Shown here: positions 1 through 8,807 of the stretch, in pieces
How positions within the stretch are numbered: the stretch's first letter is position 1
Layout of the letters: each line of letters begins with the position of its first letter
From: Ornithinibacillus bavariensis
Lineage (GTDB): Bacteria > Bacillota > Bacilli > Bacillales > Amphibacillaceae
Assembly (NCBI RefSeq): GCF_018333235.1
Contig: NZ_BORP01000004.1
Span: forward strand, 62,001 to 126,000
Direction of reading: 5' to 3'
Length of the DNA stretch: 64,000 nt
Notes under the pieces: model-generated
Databases searched by the model: none
What the model saw: only the letters and a program-made list of their open reading frames with translations
Told to the model about the DNA's origin: nothing
Translations under genes and position numbers: made by a program

Positions 1-605
1 AGAATGCCTTTTTAACTGCAGTAAATGTAGTTATTGTTCCAATTATTGCTTATATGATATATAAACGAAAAGTGGATCGCTATGAAATTTTTGGATCGAT
101 AATTGCAATTATAGGAATTGGCTTTCTATCCCTTCAAGGATCAATGACAATTAATTTAGGGGATGCACTTTCACTTGCTTGTGCGGTAGCTTTTGCATTT
201 GATATCTTTTATACGAATCATTTTGTTAAAAAAGAAGATGCACTTTCGCTAACGATTATGCAATTCATTACCGCTTCTATTATTGGCATGGTTGTCCTCC
301 TTATTCAAGGTGATGTCCCAACTACGTTTGAAAAAGAAGCCATATATTCAATTCTATACCTCGCAGTGTTTTCCACGACCATTGCATATGTTTGTCAAAA
401 TATAGCTTTTCGATATACTACCGCCACAAAGGGCGCTATCATCCTATCACTGGAATCATTTTTCGGTATGATTCTATCGGTAATCTTTTTACATGAAATC
501 TTAACCGGTCGAATGGTAACAGGTGCAATACTAATTATGGCAGCTATTCTAATCGCAGAACTAAAACCAAATTTTCTAAGAAGGGATCCCTTAAGAAATA
601 CATAA
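1..605 (+). CDS. EamA/DMT-family transporter, 5' truncated by window edge
   Basis: C-terminal part of a drug/metabolite-transporter superfamily permease, an integral membrane protein that would export or import a small metabolite. The frame is open from base 3 to the TAA at 603-605, so the start lies outside the window and about 200 residues are visible. What can be seen is a series of roughly six hydrophobic segments separated by short charged loops. The last two (motif ATKGAIILSLESFFGMILS, then the segment before the basic tail) are typical of the second EamA repeat. A Met at base 54 is internal: the upstream residues NAFLTAVNVVIVP match the family. Substrate cannot be told from sequence. 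It is followed by a strong terminator, so it ends its own transcript. Confidence 0.85.
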   Translation, partial: NAFLTAVNVVIVPIIAYMIYKRKVDRYEIFGSIIAIIGIGFLSLQGSMTINLGDALSLACAVAFAFDIFYTNHFVKKEDALSLTIMQFITASIIGMVVLLIQGDVPTTFEKEAIYSILYLAVFSTTIAYVCQNIAFRYTTATKGAIILSLESFFGMILSVIFLHEILTGRMVTGAILIMAAILIAELKPNFLRRDPLRNT

Positions 606-613
606 AAAGAATC

Positions 614-659
614 AGCGATAGTCTACTTCATCGAAATGTAGTAGACTATCGCTTTTTTT
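614..659 (+). terminator. Rho-independent terminator of the EamA gene
   Basis: A perfect 14-bp stem (left arm 614-627, right arm 640-653) closes a 12-nt loop and runs straight into a T-rich tract on the plus strand. It begins 8 nt after the stop codon of the EamA gene. Confidence 0.9.
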
Positions 660-813
660 ACAAATATGAAATTTAACATTACTTATTTCAATAACGTCCC
701 CTATTGCCTTCAAAAGAAAAGGTTCGGAATTCCTCAATACATTTAAGCAATAGATTTTTATTATCGAATCCAATTTCTTTAATGTTTCCTGATAAATTTC
801 TTAGTATCAACTG

Positions 814-1761
814 TTAAATGGTAAGAAGAGTATGGTTTTGTTCAAGTCTCATCCTAAAATGATTCATTATTCTTATTTGGTTCTCCGATAGCTTCTCTTT
901 ATCCCAGTACATATGCATTAAGCTATATTCAAATACTTCTTTTAAACGGATAAAAAGTGGAAGCTTATCGATCATTTCTGGGGTTAGAGAATTTTCTTCT
1001 TGATAACCATCAAGGATTGCTTTTGTAATAGTTTCCCCATATTCAACAATGTTACCTCCACCAACGAATGAATATTCTATGGCACTATATATGGGAACTG
1101 CTAAATCAAAGATATAAAAATGCCTTTCACAATCTTGGAAATCAATCATTGTCAAATTTACATTTTCATCAACTAAAATATTTTCTCTGCATAAATCACC
1201 GTGTAGTAATCCATAATTCGAATGATTCTTCGGCAAGTTTTTGATTGCTGACAATGTTTGCTCTGCTATATCTCTTATAGCAACTTCCTCTTCCGGTATA
1301 TATTTTAGAAAGGCATATTCTTCATTATCATACCAATTGTTAATGTATTTCAGTGGATGTAATTCTTCAAATTTCTGAGAAAATTTGTGCAACCTACCTA
1401 TTTGTCTCCCTAATTCTTTCAGTACACTGGAATTCCACCTATTTCTTGGCAGATGTATTCCTGGAGCTGATTGATATAAAACGGCCATAAACTCTTTGTT
1501 GTTCACTGTTATCGTTTCAACAACCTTTTCATTTATCGATGCTATTGGTGGTGATACACATAACCCCTCTTTAGATAAAAAGCTTGTATAATTAACTTCT
1601 TCTAATTGTTCATCATAGCTTTTGTAATTCGTCATTCTGAAGTAGTAATATCCATCTTTTGCAATGCACTGAAACATCTCATTTGTTACTGGTTCAATCT
1701 TAATAAAATGTAAAGGGTATAATTCATTAAGTGAAGCGAGTATTTGTTCTTCCATTATCAT
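814..1761 (-). CDS. APH-family phosphotransferase (aminoglycoside/homoserine kinase-like)
   Basis: A 315-residue protein of the protein-kinase-like APH fold, transferring phosphate from ATP to a small-molecule hydroxyl. The catalytic loop is visible as LLHGDLCRENILV near residue 185, and the metal-binding motif as MIDFQDCE about 20 residues later. The N-terminal lobe is poorly conserved. A GAGGAG ribosome site lies 5 nt before the ATG at 1761; a second ATG two codons in is also possible. It lies 65 bp downstream of a Nudix hydrolase on the same strand and may be co-transcribed with it. Such proteins are often annotated as antibiotic-resistance enzymes, but nothing here points to a drug. The substrate is unknown and a metabolic kinase is equally likely. 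Confidence 0.75.
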   Translation of the reverse strand: MIMEEQILASLNELYPLHFIKIEPVTNEMFQCIAKDGYYYFRMTNYKSYDEQLEEVNYTSFLSKEGLCVSPPIASINEKVVETITVNNKEFMAVLYQSAPGIHLPRNRWNSSVLKELGRQIGRLHKFSQKFEELHPLKYINNWYDNEEYAFLKYIPEEEVAIRDIAEQTLSAIKNLPKNHSNYGLLHGDLCRENILVDENVNLTMIDFQDCERHFYIFDLAVPIYSAIEYSFVGGGNIVEYGETITKAILDGYQEENSLTPEMIDKLPLFIRLKEVFEYSLMHMYWDKEKLSENQIRIMNHFRMRLEQNHTLLTI

Positions 1762-1826
1762 TCTTCTCCTCTTTCATCCTTCATCCCTAAACGTTTGCCG
1801 TTGATATAAACGGAGGAGACAAACAA

Positions 1827-2282
1827 CTAGAGTAGCTTTGAATGTAAAGTCTCATCCTTATTGTAATAATACAGCTCACACAGTTCATCATCTTCGAATA
1901 CTTGAAGCATTTTTTCAAAATCATTCGCAACTTTGTAATCGAATAGTTTTTCCCTGCTTGTCCAAAATACTTCACCCTCGCTTGAGGATTTTAAATTACC
2001 TTTAAATAGTTTTGTTTTATAAAGTAAAACAATATATCGTTCATTTTCAGCAGTTTGAAATTGTTTAATGCCACAGAGTTTTGGTGATTCGATGGTTAGC
2101 CCAGTTTCTTCATACACCTCTCGAATAACTGATTCGGAGAAAGATTCCTTATCATTTACATGTCCACCAGGAAATGTAATACCTGGCCAATTTGGGTTTA
2201 AACGATTTTGGACAAGTACATTACCCTTATCATCGTAGACCATGCACATATTTGTTATGATCACTTTTTCACTTCTGCTCAT
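1827..2282 (-). CDS. Nudix hydrolase
   Basis: A 151-residue Nudix enzyme that would hydrolyse a nucleoside diphosphate linked to another moiety. The full Nudix box is present at about residues 39-61: G, five residues, E, seven residues, then REVYEETGL, an exact match to the consensus GX5EX7REUXEEXGU. The preceding strand (NWPGITFPGGH) fits the MutT / 8-oxo-dGTPase-like subgroup, but substrate cannot be fixed from sequence. The ATG at 2282 is preceded by an AAGGA-type site. It stands upstream of the APH-family kinase, so the two may form a small operon, possibly horizontally acquired, as neither belongs to the conserved synteny to the right. Confidence 0.85.
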   Translation of the reverse strand: MSRSEKVIITNMCMVYDDKGNVLVQNRLNPNWPGITFPGGHVNDKESFSESVIREVYEETGLTIESPKLCGIKQFQTAENERYIVLLYKTKLFKGNLKSSSEGEVFWTSREKLFDYKVANDFEKMLQVFEDDELCELYYYNKDETLHSKLL

Positions 2283-2372
2283 AAAAACCTTCCTTATTGT
2301 AAACTATTTAGTACTATTTCACCTTAACATAAGATTCTGATAGCTTAAATGAAAATATTTATGAAAAACGAT

Positions 2373-2403
2373 AAAAAATCACACAGCAATTTCGCTGTGT
2401 GAT
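2373..2403 (-). terminator. Rho-independent terminator of the Na/Pi transporter gene
   Basis: A perfect 10-bp inverted repeat (2378-2387 with 2394-2403) is followed on the minus strand by a run of T residues. It starts within a few bases of the stop codon of the Na/Pi cotransporter gene. Confidence 0.9.
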
Positions 2404-2407
2404 CATC

Positions 2408-4036
2408 TTAATGTTCCCCTAAAACACCCTGTGCAATATTTACCGCATGGTCACCGATGCGTTCTAGATTGGAGATAATATCGACGAAAACAATTCCTGC
2501 AGATACACTACATATTCCTTCATTCATACGAATAATATGTTTTTTTCGATAGGTTCTTTCCATTTTGTCAATCTTATCTTCCTTCTGCATTACAGCAAGT
2601 GCTTCTTCTCTGTCCTCTTTATCTAAAGCACGAATAGCCTGTCTTACAGTTGACATTGTCAGGTCAAACATATTATTTAAATCTTCCTGTGCCTGATCAG
2701 TCATAACTACCTTATTCGAAATTTTATAATCAATTAGTTCAATAATATTTTCAAAATGATCACCGATTCTTTCAATATCACGTACCATGTCCATTAATAT
2801 CGTGTGCTTTTCACTCTCGAATTCCGATAATGAGCCACCCGAAATATCAATTAAATAATCGGTTATACTACGATCCAAGCTATTCAGTGCACCTTCTATT
2901 TGCATAGCCATGTCTGAGTGCTTTGCTTGGTTTGTTGTTAAATAATTATTTGTTTCCTCCAGTCCTTGATGGGCGTATTCCCCCATACGAACAATCTCTG
3001 CTTTCGCCTGATCCAATGCAAGTGCCGATGATTGCTGAATAAAGATTGGATCTAAATGCTGTGGCTTATATTCAATCATCGTGTCTTGTCCAGGGATAAT
3101 CTTCGTGACAATCCAAGCCAAACCGCCTATGAACGGAAACTGTATAATTGTATTAAACACATTAAAGCTTCCATGAGCAAATGCTATTGTCATTTTTTCA
3201 TCGAGTGACAGTGCCCCTTGTAAAAATTCAATATAGTGTGTAAATGGTACAAGTAAGGTTAAGAAAATAGCAGTCCCTACGATATTAAAAATGACGTGTA
3301 CACCAGCAGCTCTTCTTGCAGCTACAGATGCTCCTAATGCGGCTAAAACAGCTGTTATCGTTGTTCCAATATTATCACCGAACAGAACTGGTAATGCTGC
3401 ATCTAAATCCATCGCACCTTCTGCATATAACCCTTGAAGAATACCGATGGTTGCACTAGAGCTCTGTACTATAAGTGTGAATAGTGTTCCGACTACAACT
3501 CCTAGTAGGGAATGCTCACTCATACTAAGTGTTAAATCCTGGAATGCTTCCAATGTTCGCAAAGGCTTCATCCCACTACTCATTAGTTCAAGTCCAAAGA
3601 ATAGCGCTCCGAATCCAAATACAGTTTGACCAATAGCAGTAATCTTCTGATTATTAAAGAAGAAGATTAATAAAGCTCCAACAGCAATGATTGGTAGTGC
3701 ATACTCTCCAATATCAATACCAATGATAAATGCAGTAATCGTTGTTCCGATATTTGCACCCATGATAACTCCGATTGCTTGTCTTAATGTCATAAAACCC
3801 GCATTTACAAGCCCGACCGTTAGAACAGTCGTTCCTGAACTACTTTGGATTAACATGGTAACAATCATTCCGGCTAAAACCCCAAGAAATGGGTTACTGG
3901 TAAATTTATCTAATATATCCCGTAATCGGTCTCCCGCAGATTTTTGCAGTCCATCCCCCATAAATTTTATTCCGAGGAGGAAAATACCTAATCCACCGAT
4001 AAATTCAAAAATTAAATTTTGAATATCTATCCCCAA
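2408..4036 (-). CDS. Na/Pi cotransporter with C-terminal PhoU-like domain
   Basis: A 542-residue SLC34-type sodium-dependent phosphate transporter. The N-terminal half has two inverted repeats of membrane segments, each with the diagnostic QSSS signature (MLIQSSSGTTV near residue 65 and LIVQSSSATIG near residue 190). From about residue 340 the protein is soluble and helical and looks like PhoU (MVRDIERIGDHFENIIELI and ISNLERIGDHAVNIAQG), with its paired ERIGDH motifs. By family knowledge it moves phosphate across the cytoplasmic membrane, either as uptake or as a relief route, and the PhoU domain probably regulates it. It is a single-gene unit with its own terminator. B. subtilis YqeW is a shorter relative without the PhoU part, so I give no symbol. 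Confidence 0.88.
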   Translation of the reverse strand: MGIDIQNLIFEFIGGLGIFLLGIKFMGDGLQKSAGDRLRDILDKFTSNPFLGVLAGMIVTMLIQSSSGTTVLTVGLVNAGFMTLRQAIGVIMGANIGTTITAFIIGIDIGEYALPIIAVGALLIFFFNNQKITAIGQTVFGFGALFFGLELMSSGMKPLRTLEAFQDLTLSMSEHSLLGVVVGTLFTLIVQSSSATIGILQGLYAEGAMDLDAALPVLFGDNIGTTITAVLAALGASVAARRAAGVHVIFNIVGTAIFLTLLVPFTHYIEFLQGALSLDEKMTIAFAHGSFNVFNTIIQFPFIGGLAWIVTKIIPGQDTMIEYKPQHLDPIFIQQSSALALDQAKAEIVRMGEYAHQGLEETNNYLTTNQAKHSDMAMQIEGALNSLDRSITDYLIDISGGSLSEFESEKHTILMDMVRDIERIGDHFENIIELIDYKISNKVVMTDQAQEDLNNMFDLTMSTVRQAIRALDKEDREEALAVMQKEDKIDKMERTYRKKHIIRMNEGICSVSAGIVFVDIISNLERIGDHAVNIAQGVLGEH

Positions 4037-4196
4037 TGACAGCCGCTCCTTTAATAAGTATCAAGTTATAATAAATAGGACATCCTCATTATTATTGTAA
4101 ATACAAAGTTAATTGTAAAGTAATTATGAAAAATCTTTACATAAAATTTACATAAGAATATTCTGCAAATTTACACTTTATTTAACAAATGTAGAC

Positions 4197-4238
4197 AAAA
4201 AAATAATTCTTAGACAAATTGTCTAAGAATTATTTTTT
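4197..4238 (-). terminator. Terminator overlapping the end of the NfeD-like gene
   Basis: A long AT-rich hairpin with a 17-bp stem (left arm from about 4199 to 4215, right arm 4221-4237) overlaps the last codons and stop of the NfeD-like gene. T runs flank it on both strands, but the upstream gene in reading direction is the minus-strand one. Confidence 0.8.
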
Positions 4239-4858
4239 GGCTCCACCAATATTTTAGTACCATCAACCTGAGTAATTTTTACTTCAGTACCCTTTTCAAT
4301 CCATTGGCCATTCGATACCGCACTATAATCTTTCATGCCAACGCGAATTGTCCCAACTGGTCGCATATCGTTTAAGGTAATTGCAGTTTGATTTAATAAT
4401 TTTTTATATTCCTCATTCATTGAGTTGTATCCTGCTTCACTCGTTAACTGATCCTTCAGTGTAATTTTATTCCACATTTCACGACGCTTAAAAACCTTTA
4501 AGAATAGTAGCGATCCCCCAGCACCAAGTAAAACACCTAATACTGCATACAGTCCTGCAGCAAAATTTGGTGCAGGAAGTGCAACTGCTGCGAGCATACT
4601 TACTGTTCCAATTGTTGCTAGTGTACCATCATTCAATACTTTTCCATCAATAATAATTAAAAGGATTCCGACAAAATAAATGACAAGCATAAGAATAAGG
4701 GAGTTCGTTTCCAAATATACTGAAAAATAAACGGTAATAAAACCAATACCTAAAATGGCGAAGATACCCCGCATATTCACTAATACTTCCCCAACTAAAA
4801 ATAATGTAGCTAATCCTGTTATGACTAAAGCAATCCAATCTTGAGAAAATATATCCAT
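4223..4858 (-). CDS. Short NfeD-like membrane protein
   Basis: About 211 residues: four to five hydrophobic helices in the first 120 residues, then a soluble tail ending in a small beta-rich domain (GTIRVGMKDYSAVSNGQW ... KGTEVKITQVDGTKILVE) that matches the C-terminal OB-fold of NfeD proteins. It lacks the ClpP-like protease half, so it belongs to the short NfeD class, which usually partners with flotillins or other SPFH proteins at membrane microdomains. No SPFH gene adjoins it; floA with the long nfeD sits 25 kb away. Start choice: an ATG at 4879 has no ribosome site, whereas the ATG at 4858 follows a GGGAG-rich stretch, so I prefer 4858. Function is inferred from the fold only. Confidence 0.7.
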   Translation of the reverse strand: MDIFSQDWIALVITGLATLFLVGEVLVNMRGIFAILGIGFITVYFSVYLETNSLILMLVIYFVGILLIIIDGKVLNDGTLATIGTVSMLAAVALPAPNFAAGLYAVLGVLLGAGGSLLFLKVFKRREMWNKITLKDQLTSEAGYNSMNEEYKKLLNQTAITLNDMRPVGTIRVGMKDYSAVSNGQWIEKGTEVKITQVDGTKILVEPKNNS

Positions 4859-4938
4859 TCCCTTTCTCCCTTTCAACATGTTCTGTCTCTTTATACGATT
4901 AATCGTTCAAAATAGTTTCATTATTGGAGGAATAATAC

Positions 4939-5256
4939 ATGAAAAAATTAATTATTACCATTCTCATTATACTATTTATGGTCAGTATATATAAAGACAT
5001 TTATTACGGGACGGATCTCTCCTCTAAAAATAAGCTTGTTCCAGCTCCAACAGAAAAATTAAATGTGGTGTCATTTGAGGCTGTAAAGGTGAAATTAGGA
5101 CCTGGCGATACAGTACTTACTGTTGTCGAACGACTAAATCCGGAAAGTTCTGATTTAGATATCGAAAAAGTCCTGAATGATTTTTCCTCTCTAAATCCAA
5201 ATAGTGATCCAGAGCGATTAAAAATAAACCATTTTTACTTCTTCCCTAAATATTAG
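4939..5256 (+). CDS. yqfZ: YqfZ-like small exported protein with LysM-like tail
   Basis: A 105-residue protein with an N-terminal hydrophobic signal anchor (residues 2-20) and a short extracytoplasmic domain. The segment VKLGPGDTVLTVVERLN followed by ...LNPNSDPERLKINHFYFFP resembles a divergent LysM repeat, the peptidoglycan-binding fold, and matches what I recall of B. subtilis YqfZ. TGGAGGAAT lies 7-8 nt before the ATG. It is divergent from the NfeD-like gene and convergent with yqfX. Its position next to yqfX and yqfT, as in B. subtilis, supports the name. A cell-wall role is inference. Confidence 0.65.
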   Translation: MKKLIITILIILFMVSIYKDIYYGTDLSSKNKLVPAPTEKLNVVSFEAVKVKLGPGDTVLTVVERLNPESSDLDIEKVLNDFSSLNPNSDPERLKINHFYFFPKY

Positions 5257-5263
5257 CTTGAAT

Positions 5264-5300
5264 CCAAAAAGAAAGAGACTGGCTATTAAGACCAGTCTCC
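5264..5300 (-). terminator. Terminator between convergent yqfZ and yqfX
   Basis: An 8-bp GC-containing stem (5275-5282 with 5292-5299) is followed on the minus strand by a T-rich stretch, so it mainly ends the yqfX transcript. It could also slow yqfZ transcription. Confidence 0.75.
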
Positions 5301-5304
5301 CTAT

Positions 5305-5664
5305 CTAAACAAAGGGTAATATGAACAGTGTTATCAAAATGGATATAGCACCTGCTGCAATAGCGATGTTACCTAGCGTGTTGGCATTTCGGTTTCTCGC
5401 AATAAACCCAACAATAATACCTGCTCCACCTAAAAGGATTGGTGCCCAGAAGAATGAAGCAATAGATAACGCTAAGGCAATCCATCCCATAGCAGAACTA
5501 GCTTGTTCCGTGTCATCATCGACTGCTACACTTCTGCGATAATCATCAGCAGTTAACTCAGCTGCTGTTTCCTCATCTCTTCTGGAATAATATCCATCCC
5601 TATACCTGTCTTCCCCTCGTAATGGAGCATTCTCTACATCTTTTGTACGATTTTTATCGTCCAT
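5305..5664 (-). CDS. yqfX: YqfX-like small membrane protein
   Basis: A 119-residue protein with a highly charged, Arg/Asp/Glu-rich N-terminal half (about residues 1-55) and two hydrophobic helices (about 59-88 and 95-118) joined by the basic loop ARNRNANT. This layout, and its place beside yqfZ and yqfT, match B. subtilis YqfX, a protein of unknown function. An AGGAGG-type site precedes the ATG. The acidic leader has low-complexity composition and is probably disordered in the cytoplasm. No catalytic motif is visible. Confidence 0.7.
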   Translation of the reverse strand: MDDKNRTKDVENAPLRGEDRYRDGYYSRRDEETAAELTADDYRRSVAVDDDTEQASSAMGWIALALSIASFFWAPILLGGAGIIVGFIARNRNANTLGNIAIAAGAISILITLFILPFV

Positions 5665-5835
5665 GATTGACCTCCTTCTTTTTGGTGAGGTGCATCTATA
5701 GTTTGTGGAGAATGACGGATTATATAATGCTACTTTTTTCCATCTAAAAAGTTAGGGTAGTTTGCAGGTTATTCTTATAAACAAGTTGAGTTCTTTTATA
5801 TAATTGCATAAAGTGGAGTGGAAGGAGTTGTTAGC

Positions 5836-6129
5836 ATGTCATTTTTTATTAAACAAATTATTTTAACAAAAATGAGACAAATTACTTCAGAGGATATTTT
5901 GAAGTATGCAAAGGAATATGGATTTAACCTAAGCTCTGAACAAGCGAAGGAAATTTCCAAATATGTTCAGGGGAATCGAATTGATCCTTTTGATAAGAAA
6001 GAAAGAGATAAAATGCTAAATGATTTAAGTCGGATAACGGATCCACAAACAGCTAAAAAGGCTAATCAGCTATTTCACGAACTAATTAAATCGTATGGCG
6101 TTGAGGACCTATTTAATGAAAGAGGCTGA
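5836..6129 (+). CDS. yqfT: YqfT/DUF2624 family protein
   Basis: A 97-residue, mainly helical, charged protein of the DUF2624 family (YqfT). Core motifs are TSEDILKYAKEYGFNLS and the tail ANQLFHELIKSYGVEDLF. Function is unknown. The frame extends upstream to a GTG at 5818, but that codon overlaps the GAAGGAG ribosome site at 5821-5827, so the ATG at 5836 is the real start. Its stop codon lies inside the left arm of an 11-bp inverted repeat that bounds the structured element following it. Confidence 0.75.
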   Translation: MSFFIKQIILTKMRQITSEDILKYAKEYGFNLSSEQAKEISKYVQGNRIDPFDKKERDKMLNDLSRITDPQTAKKANQLFHELIKSYGVEDLFNERG

Positions 6130-6533
6130 GACAAAAATATTTTATCCACAATTAATCGAATAATCTGCTTCGGTAATAAACTAGCTTCAAGAAATATTTG
6201 TCACTTTCACTTCTAGTAAAGGCGTAACCACTACTCAAAAAAGGATTACGTGCCTGACCCCCAAGCGGCTGGTAGGCCACAGACCGACAGAATGTCGGTC
6301 ATGAAGGAAAGTCAAGGAGGTCATAGGAGGTATTGCCCCTAGCATTACGACCTCCTTTTGAACTTTTGAGGCTCACCGATACCTTTCCACCTGAAGGACG
6401 AGAAAAATATCGGAAGCCTTACCTCGAACCCAGTAAGAGTCTTTCCTCTTTCTAGAAGTAACACATGAATTTCTATGCTGAACAGCAAATCTATTCATTT
6501 TTTGAGTTAATTACTTTCATTATGTCTCAGCCT
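6123..6533. repeat. Structured 0.4-kb non-coding element with terminal inverted repeat
   Basis: This gap between yqfT and nfo has no credible ORF. It is bounded by an 11-bp inverted repeat (6123-6133 and 6523-6533, core ggctgagaca). Inside are three clear hairpins: 6282-6289 with 6293-6300 (8 bp, 3-nt loop), 6314-6322 with 6349-6357 (9 bp), and a two-part stem 6369-6373/6376-6381 with 6408-6413/6415-6419. It also contains gtgcctgaccccc at 6250-6262, a kind of motif I associate with dispersed Bacillaceae repeats, and is more GC-rich than other gaps here. It could be a dispersed repeat, a MITE-like relic or a structured RNA. No family was recognised. Confidence 0.55.
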
Positions 6534-6540
6534 ATATAAA

Positions 6541-7434
6541 TCATTGATTTTCAATTAGTTCTTTTAAATTTGCATCAAAGTTACCATTTCGAAGCATGTC
6601 AATTTCAAATTTATATGGAGGCTTTTTATTTTTCTTATCTTCACCTACATAAGGAGTCTCCAGTATCTTTGGTAATTCTGCTAATTGCGGATGGTTGATG
6701 ATATAATGTAATGCATCAAATCCGATATGTCCGAAGCCAATATTTTCATGTCTGTCCTTCTGTGCACCGCAAATGTTCTTACTATCATTTACGTGAACAA
6801 CCTTAATCCGATCGACACCAATGATTTTATCAAATTCATTTAGCACACCATCAAAGTCATTTACAATGTCATATCCGGCATCATGAACATGACATGTATC
6901 GAAACAAACGGATAACTTATCATTATGTGTAACACCATCGATAATTTGAGCTATTTCTTCAAATTTCCTACCAACCTCTGAACCTTTTCCAGCCATGGTT
7001 TCCAGTGCAATTTGAACCTGTTGATTCTTTTCTAACACTTCATTCAGACCTTGAATAATTTTTTTAATACCGTCTTCTGCACCAGCACCAACATGGGCTC
7101 CTGGATGAAGTACAATTTGCTTTGCACCGATAGCTTCAGTTCGTTCAATTTCCATCTTTAAGAAATTCACACCTAACTCAAAGGTTTCAGATTTTACAGA
7201 GTTGCCGATATTGATAATATATGGCGCATGAACAACAATATCCACAATACCATTATCCGCCATATGTTTTAGTCCTGCATCAATATTCAGTTCTTCGATT
7301 GGTTTTCTTCTCGTATTTTGTGGCGCACCAGTATAAATCATAAATGTATTGGCACCATACGAAACTGCCTCTTTACTTGCCGCTAATAGCATTTCCTTCC
7401 CACTCATCGATACATGTGATCCTATTTTAAGCAT
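6541..7434 (-). CDS. nfo: Endonuclease IV
   Basis: A 297-residue AP endonuclease of the xylose-isomerase-like TIM-barrel fold, which cleaves 5' of abasic sites in base-excision repair and uses three metal ions. The metal-binding motifs are all visible: GSHVSM at the N-terminus, [11 protein letters not shown] near residue 110, LETMAGKG near 145, [13 protein letters not shown] near 178, VVHVNDSKN near 214, and LETPY near 262. Length is normal for the family. AGGAGAGGTG precedes the ATG. It lies 17 bp downstream of cshB on the same strand, the same pairing as in B. subtilis, so the two are likely co-transcribed. Confidence 0.96.
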   Translation of the reverse strand: MLKIGSHVSMSGKEMLLAASKEAVSYGANTFMIYTGAPQNTRRKPIEELNIDAGLKHMADNGIVDIVVHAPYIINIGNSVKSETFELGVNFLKMEIERTEAIGAKQIVLHPGAHVGAGAEDGIKKIIQGLNEVLEKNQQVQIALETMAGKGSEVGRKFEEIAQIIDGVTHNDKLSVCFDTCHVHDAGYDIVNDFDGVLNEFDKIIGVDRIKVVHVNDSKNICGAQKDRHENIGFGHIGFDALHYIINHPQLAELPKILETPYVGEDKKNKKPPYKFEIDMLRNGNFDANLKELIENQ

Positions 7435-7451
7435 TCCTTACACCTCTCCTA

Positions 7452-8765
7452 TTACTTTTTTTTCTGTCTACTCTGTTTGGTTAACTTTCTCTTAATTGCT
7501 TCCTGCTGCTTTTTCATTTTTTTCTTATATCCTGGTTTGACTTGCTTTGGCTTTTTAACCTGTTTCCATGCTTCTTTTTCAATGGTTGTTGTTGTCTTTG
7601 GACGAAGGTTCCGTTCGTTCCATGCTTTTGCATCCTTCCATTCACCATTACCTACATCATAAAAAACAAATTGTAAGCCTTTTTGCTCCAATTTTTCTAT
7701 GAGTTTAATGTCCTCTTCGCGATATAAGCTTACTGCAGTACCTTCCATACCAGCTCTTGCCGTTCTACCAACTCGGTGGATATAAAACTCTTCTTCCTTA
7801 GGAAGCTGTGCATTTATCACATGACTAACACCTTTGATATCAATTCCCCTCGATGCCAAATCAGTTGCAACAATATATTGATAACGTAAGTCCTGAATTT
7901 CCTTTAATGCCCGCTTTCTTTCTCTTGGGGTAAGACCACCATGAATCAGCCCAACATTTAATCCTTTCTCTAATAAATCAGCATGTAATGAATTTGCATT
8001 TTCTTTTCCATTGGTAAAGATAATAGCTAAATATGGATTAATGGTTTGTGATATCTCGTAGATAATCGATGCCTCATCTCTATGTTTAACTGCAATAAGC
8101 CGATGCTCCATCGATTCAGGAGAAAGCTCATTAGCAATCTTCACATGTAATGGATTTTCAAGATACTTCTTAAAGAAATGCTCTAAACGCTGGGGAATAG
8201 TTGCAGAAAATACCATTAACTGAATTTCTGGCTTACATCGAACAAGTAATTGATCTACATCATCAATAAAGCCGAGGTCTAACATTAAATCAGCCTCATC
8301 AATAACAAAGGCTTTTGATGAAAAAATGGACAATGCTTCATTTTTCACTAAATCTAGTATCCGTCCAGGTGTACCAACAATGAAATGTGGCGGTTCCTTT
8401 AATTTTTCCATCATTTTTTGTTTGTCTGTTCCACCAACTAATAGCTTTGCCTTCCATACCTGTTCTTTATTTGCAAGCTTTATGATTTTCTTTACTTCAT
8501 TGTATAGCTGGGTAGCTAACTCACGAGTTGGTGCGGTAATAACATATTGAACCTCATGTAAATTTTCATCTAATTGGTTAAACAACGGGAGCAAGAATGC
8601 ATGAGTCTTCCCTGAGCCTGTTTGTGATTGTCCAATTACACTTTTCCCCTTCAAAACAGAAGGGATAACTTTTTGTTGTATTTCCGTTGGTTTTTGAAAT
8701 TCTAATTTCTTAATCACATCTAACATAAGCGGATGTAACATCATATTTCCAAATGAATTATTCAT
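7452..8765 (-). CDS. cshB: DEAD-box RNA helicase CshB
   Basis: A 437-residue ATP-dependent RNA helicase involved in cold-shock and RNA metabolism. Motifs in order: Q motif PTEIQ, motif I GQSQTGSGKT, Ia PTRELATQ, Ib VGTPGR, II DEAD (VIDEADLM), III SAT, then in the second RecA domain IV (IIFTNGKENA), V (VATDLASRGID) and VI (HRVGRTARAG). The C-terminus from residue 385 is Lys-rich, ends in a strongly basic tail and is likely RNA-binding. AAAGGAG precedes the ATG. In B. subtilis ispH and yqfQ lie between yqfO and this gene; here they are absent and yqfO follows within 43 bp upstream. Confidence 0.93.
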   Translation of the reverse strand: MNNSFGNMMLHPLMLDVIKKLEFQKPTEIQQKVIPSVLKGKSVIGQSQTGSGKTHAFLLPLFNQLDENLHEVQYVITAPTRELATQLYNEVKKIIKLANKEQVWKAKLLVGGTDKQKMMEKLKEPPHFIVGTPGRILDLVKNEALSIFSSKAFVIDEADLMLDLGFIDDVDQLLVRCKPEIQLMVFSATIPQRLEHFFKKYLENPLHVKIANELSPESMEHRLIAVKHRDEASIIYEISQTINPYLAIIFTNGKENANSLHADLLEKGLNVGLIHGGLTPRERKRALKEIQDLRYQYIVATDLASRGIDIKGVSHVINAQLPKEEEFYIHRVGRTARAGMEGTAVSLYREEDIKLIEKLEQKGLQFVFYDVGNGEWKDAKAWNERNLRPKTTTTIEKEAWKQVKKPKQVKPGYKKKMKKQQEAIKRKLTKQSRQKKK

Positions 8766-8807
8766 GAAATTTCTCCTTTAATACTTGCCGTAAGAACCTT
8801 TGTAGTC

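Noticed and set aside
814-1761. Antibiotic resistance call for the APH-family gene
   Set aside because: The kinase fold is shared with metabolic kinases and nothing in the context suggests a drug target.
3687-4022. 111-codon plus-strand frame opposite the Na/Pi transporter
   Set aside because: It is the complement of a conserved transporter gene. Its predicted protein is a shadow with no family features.
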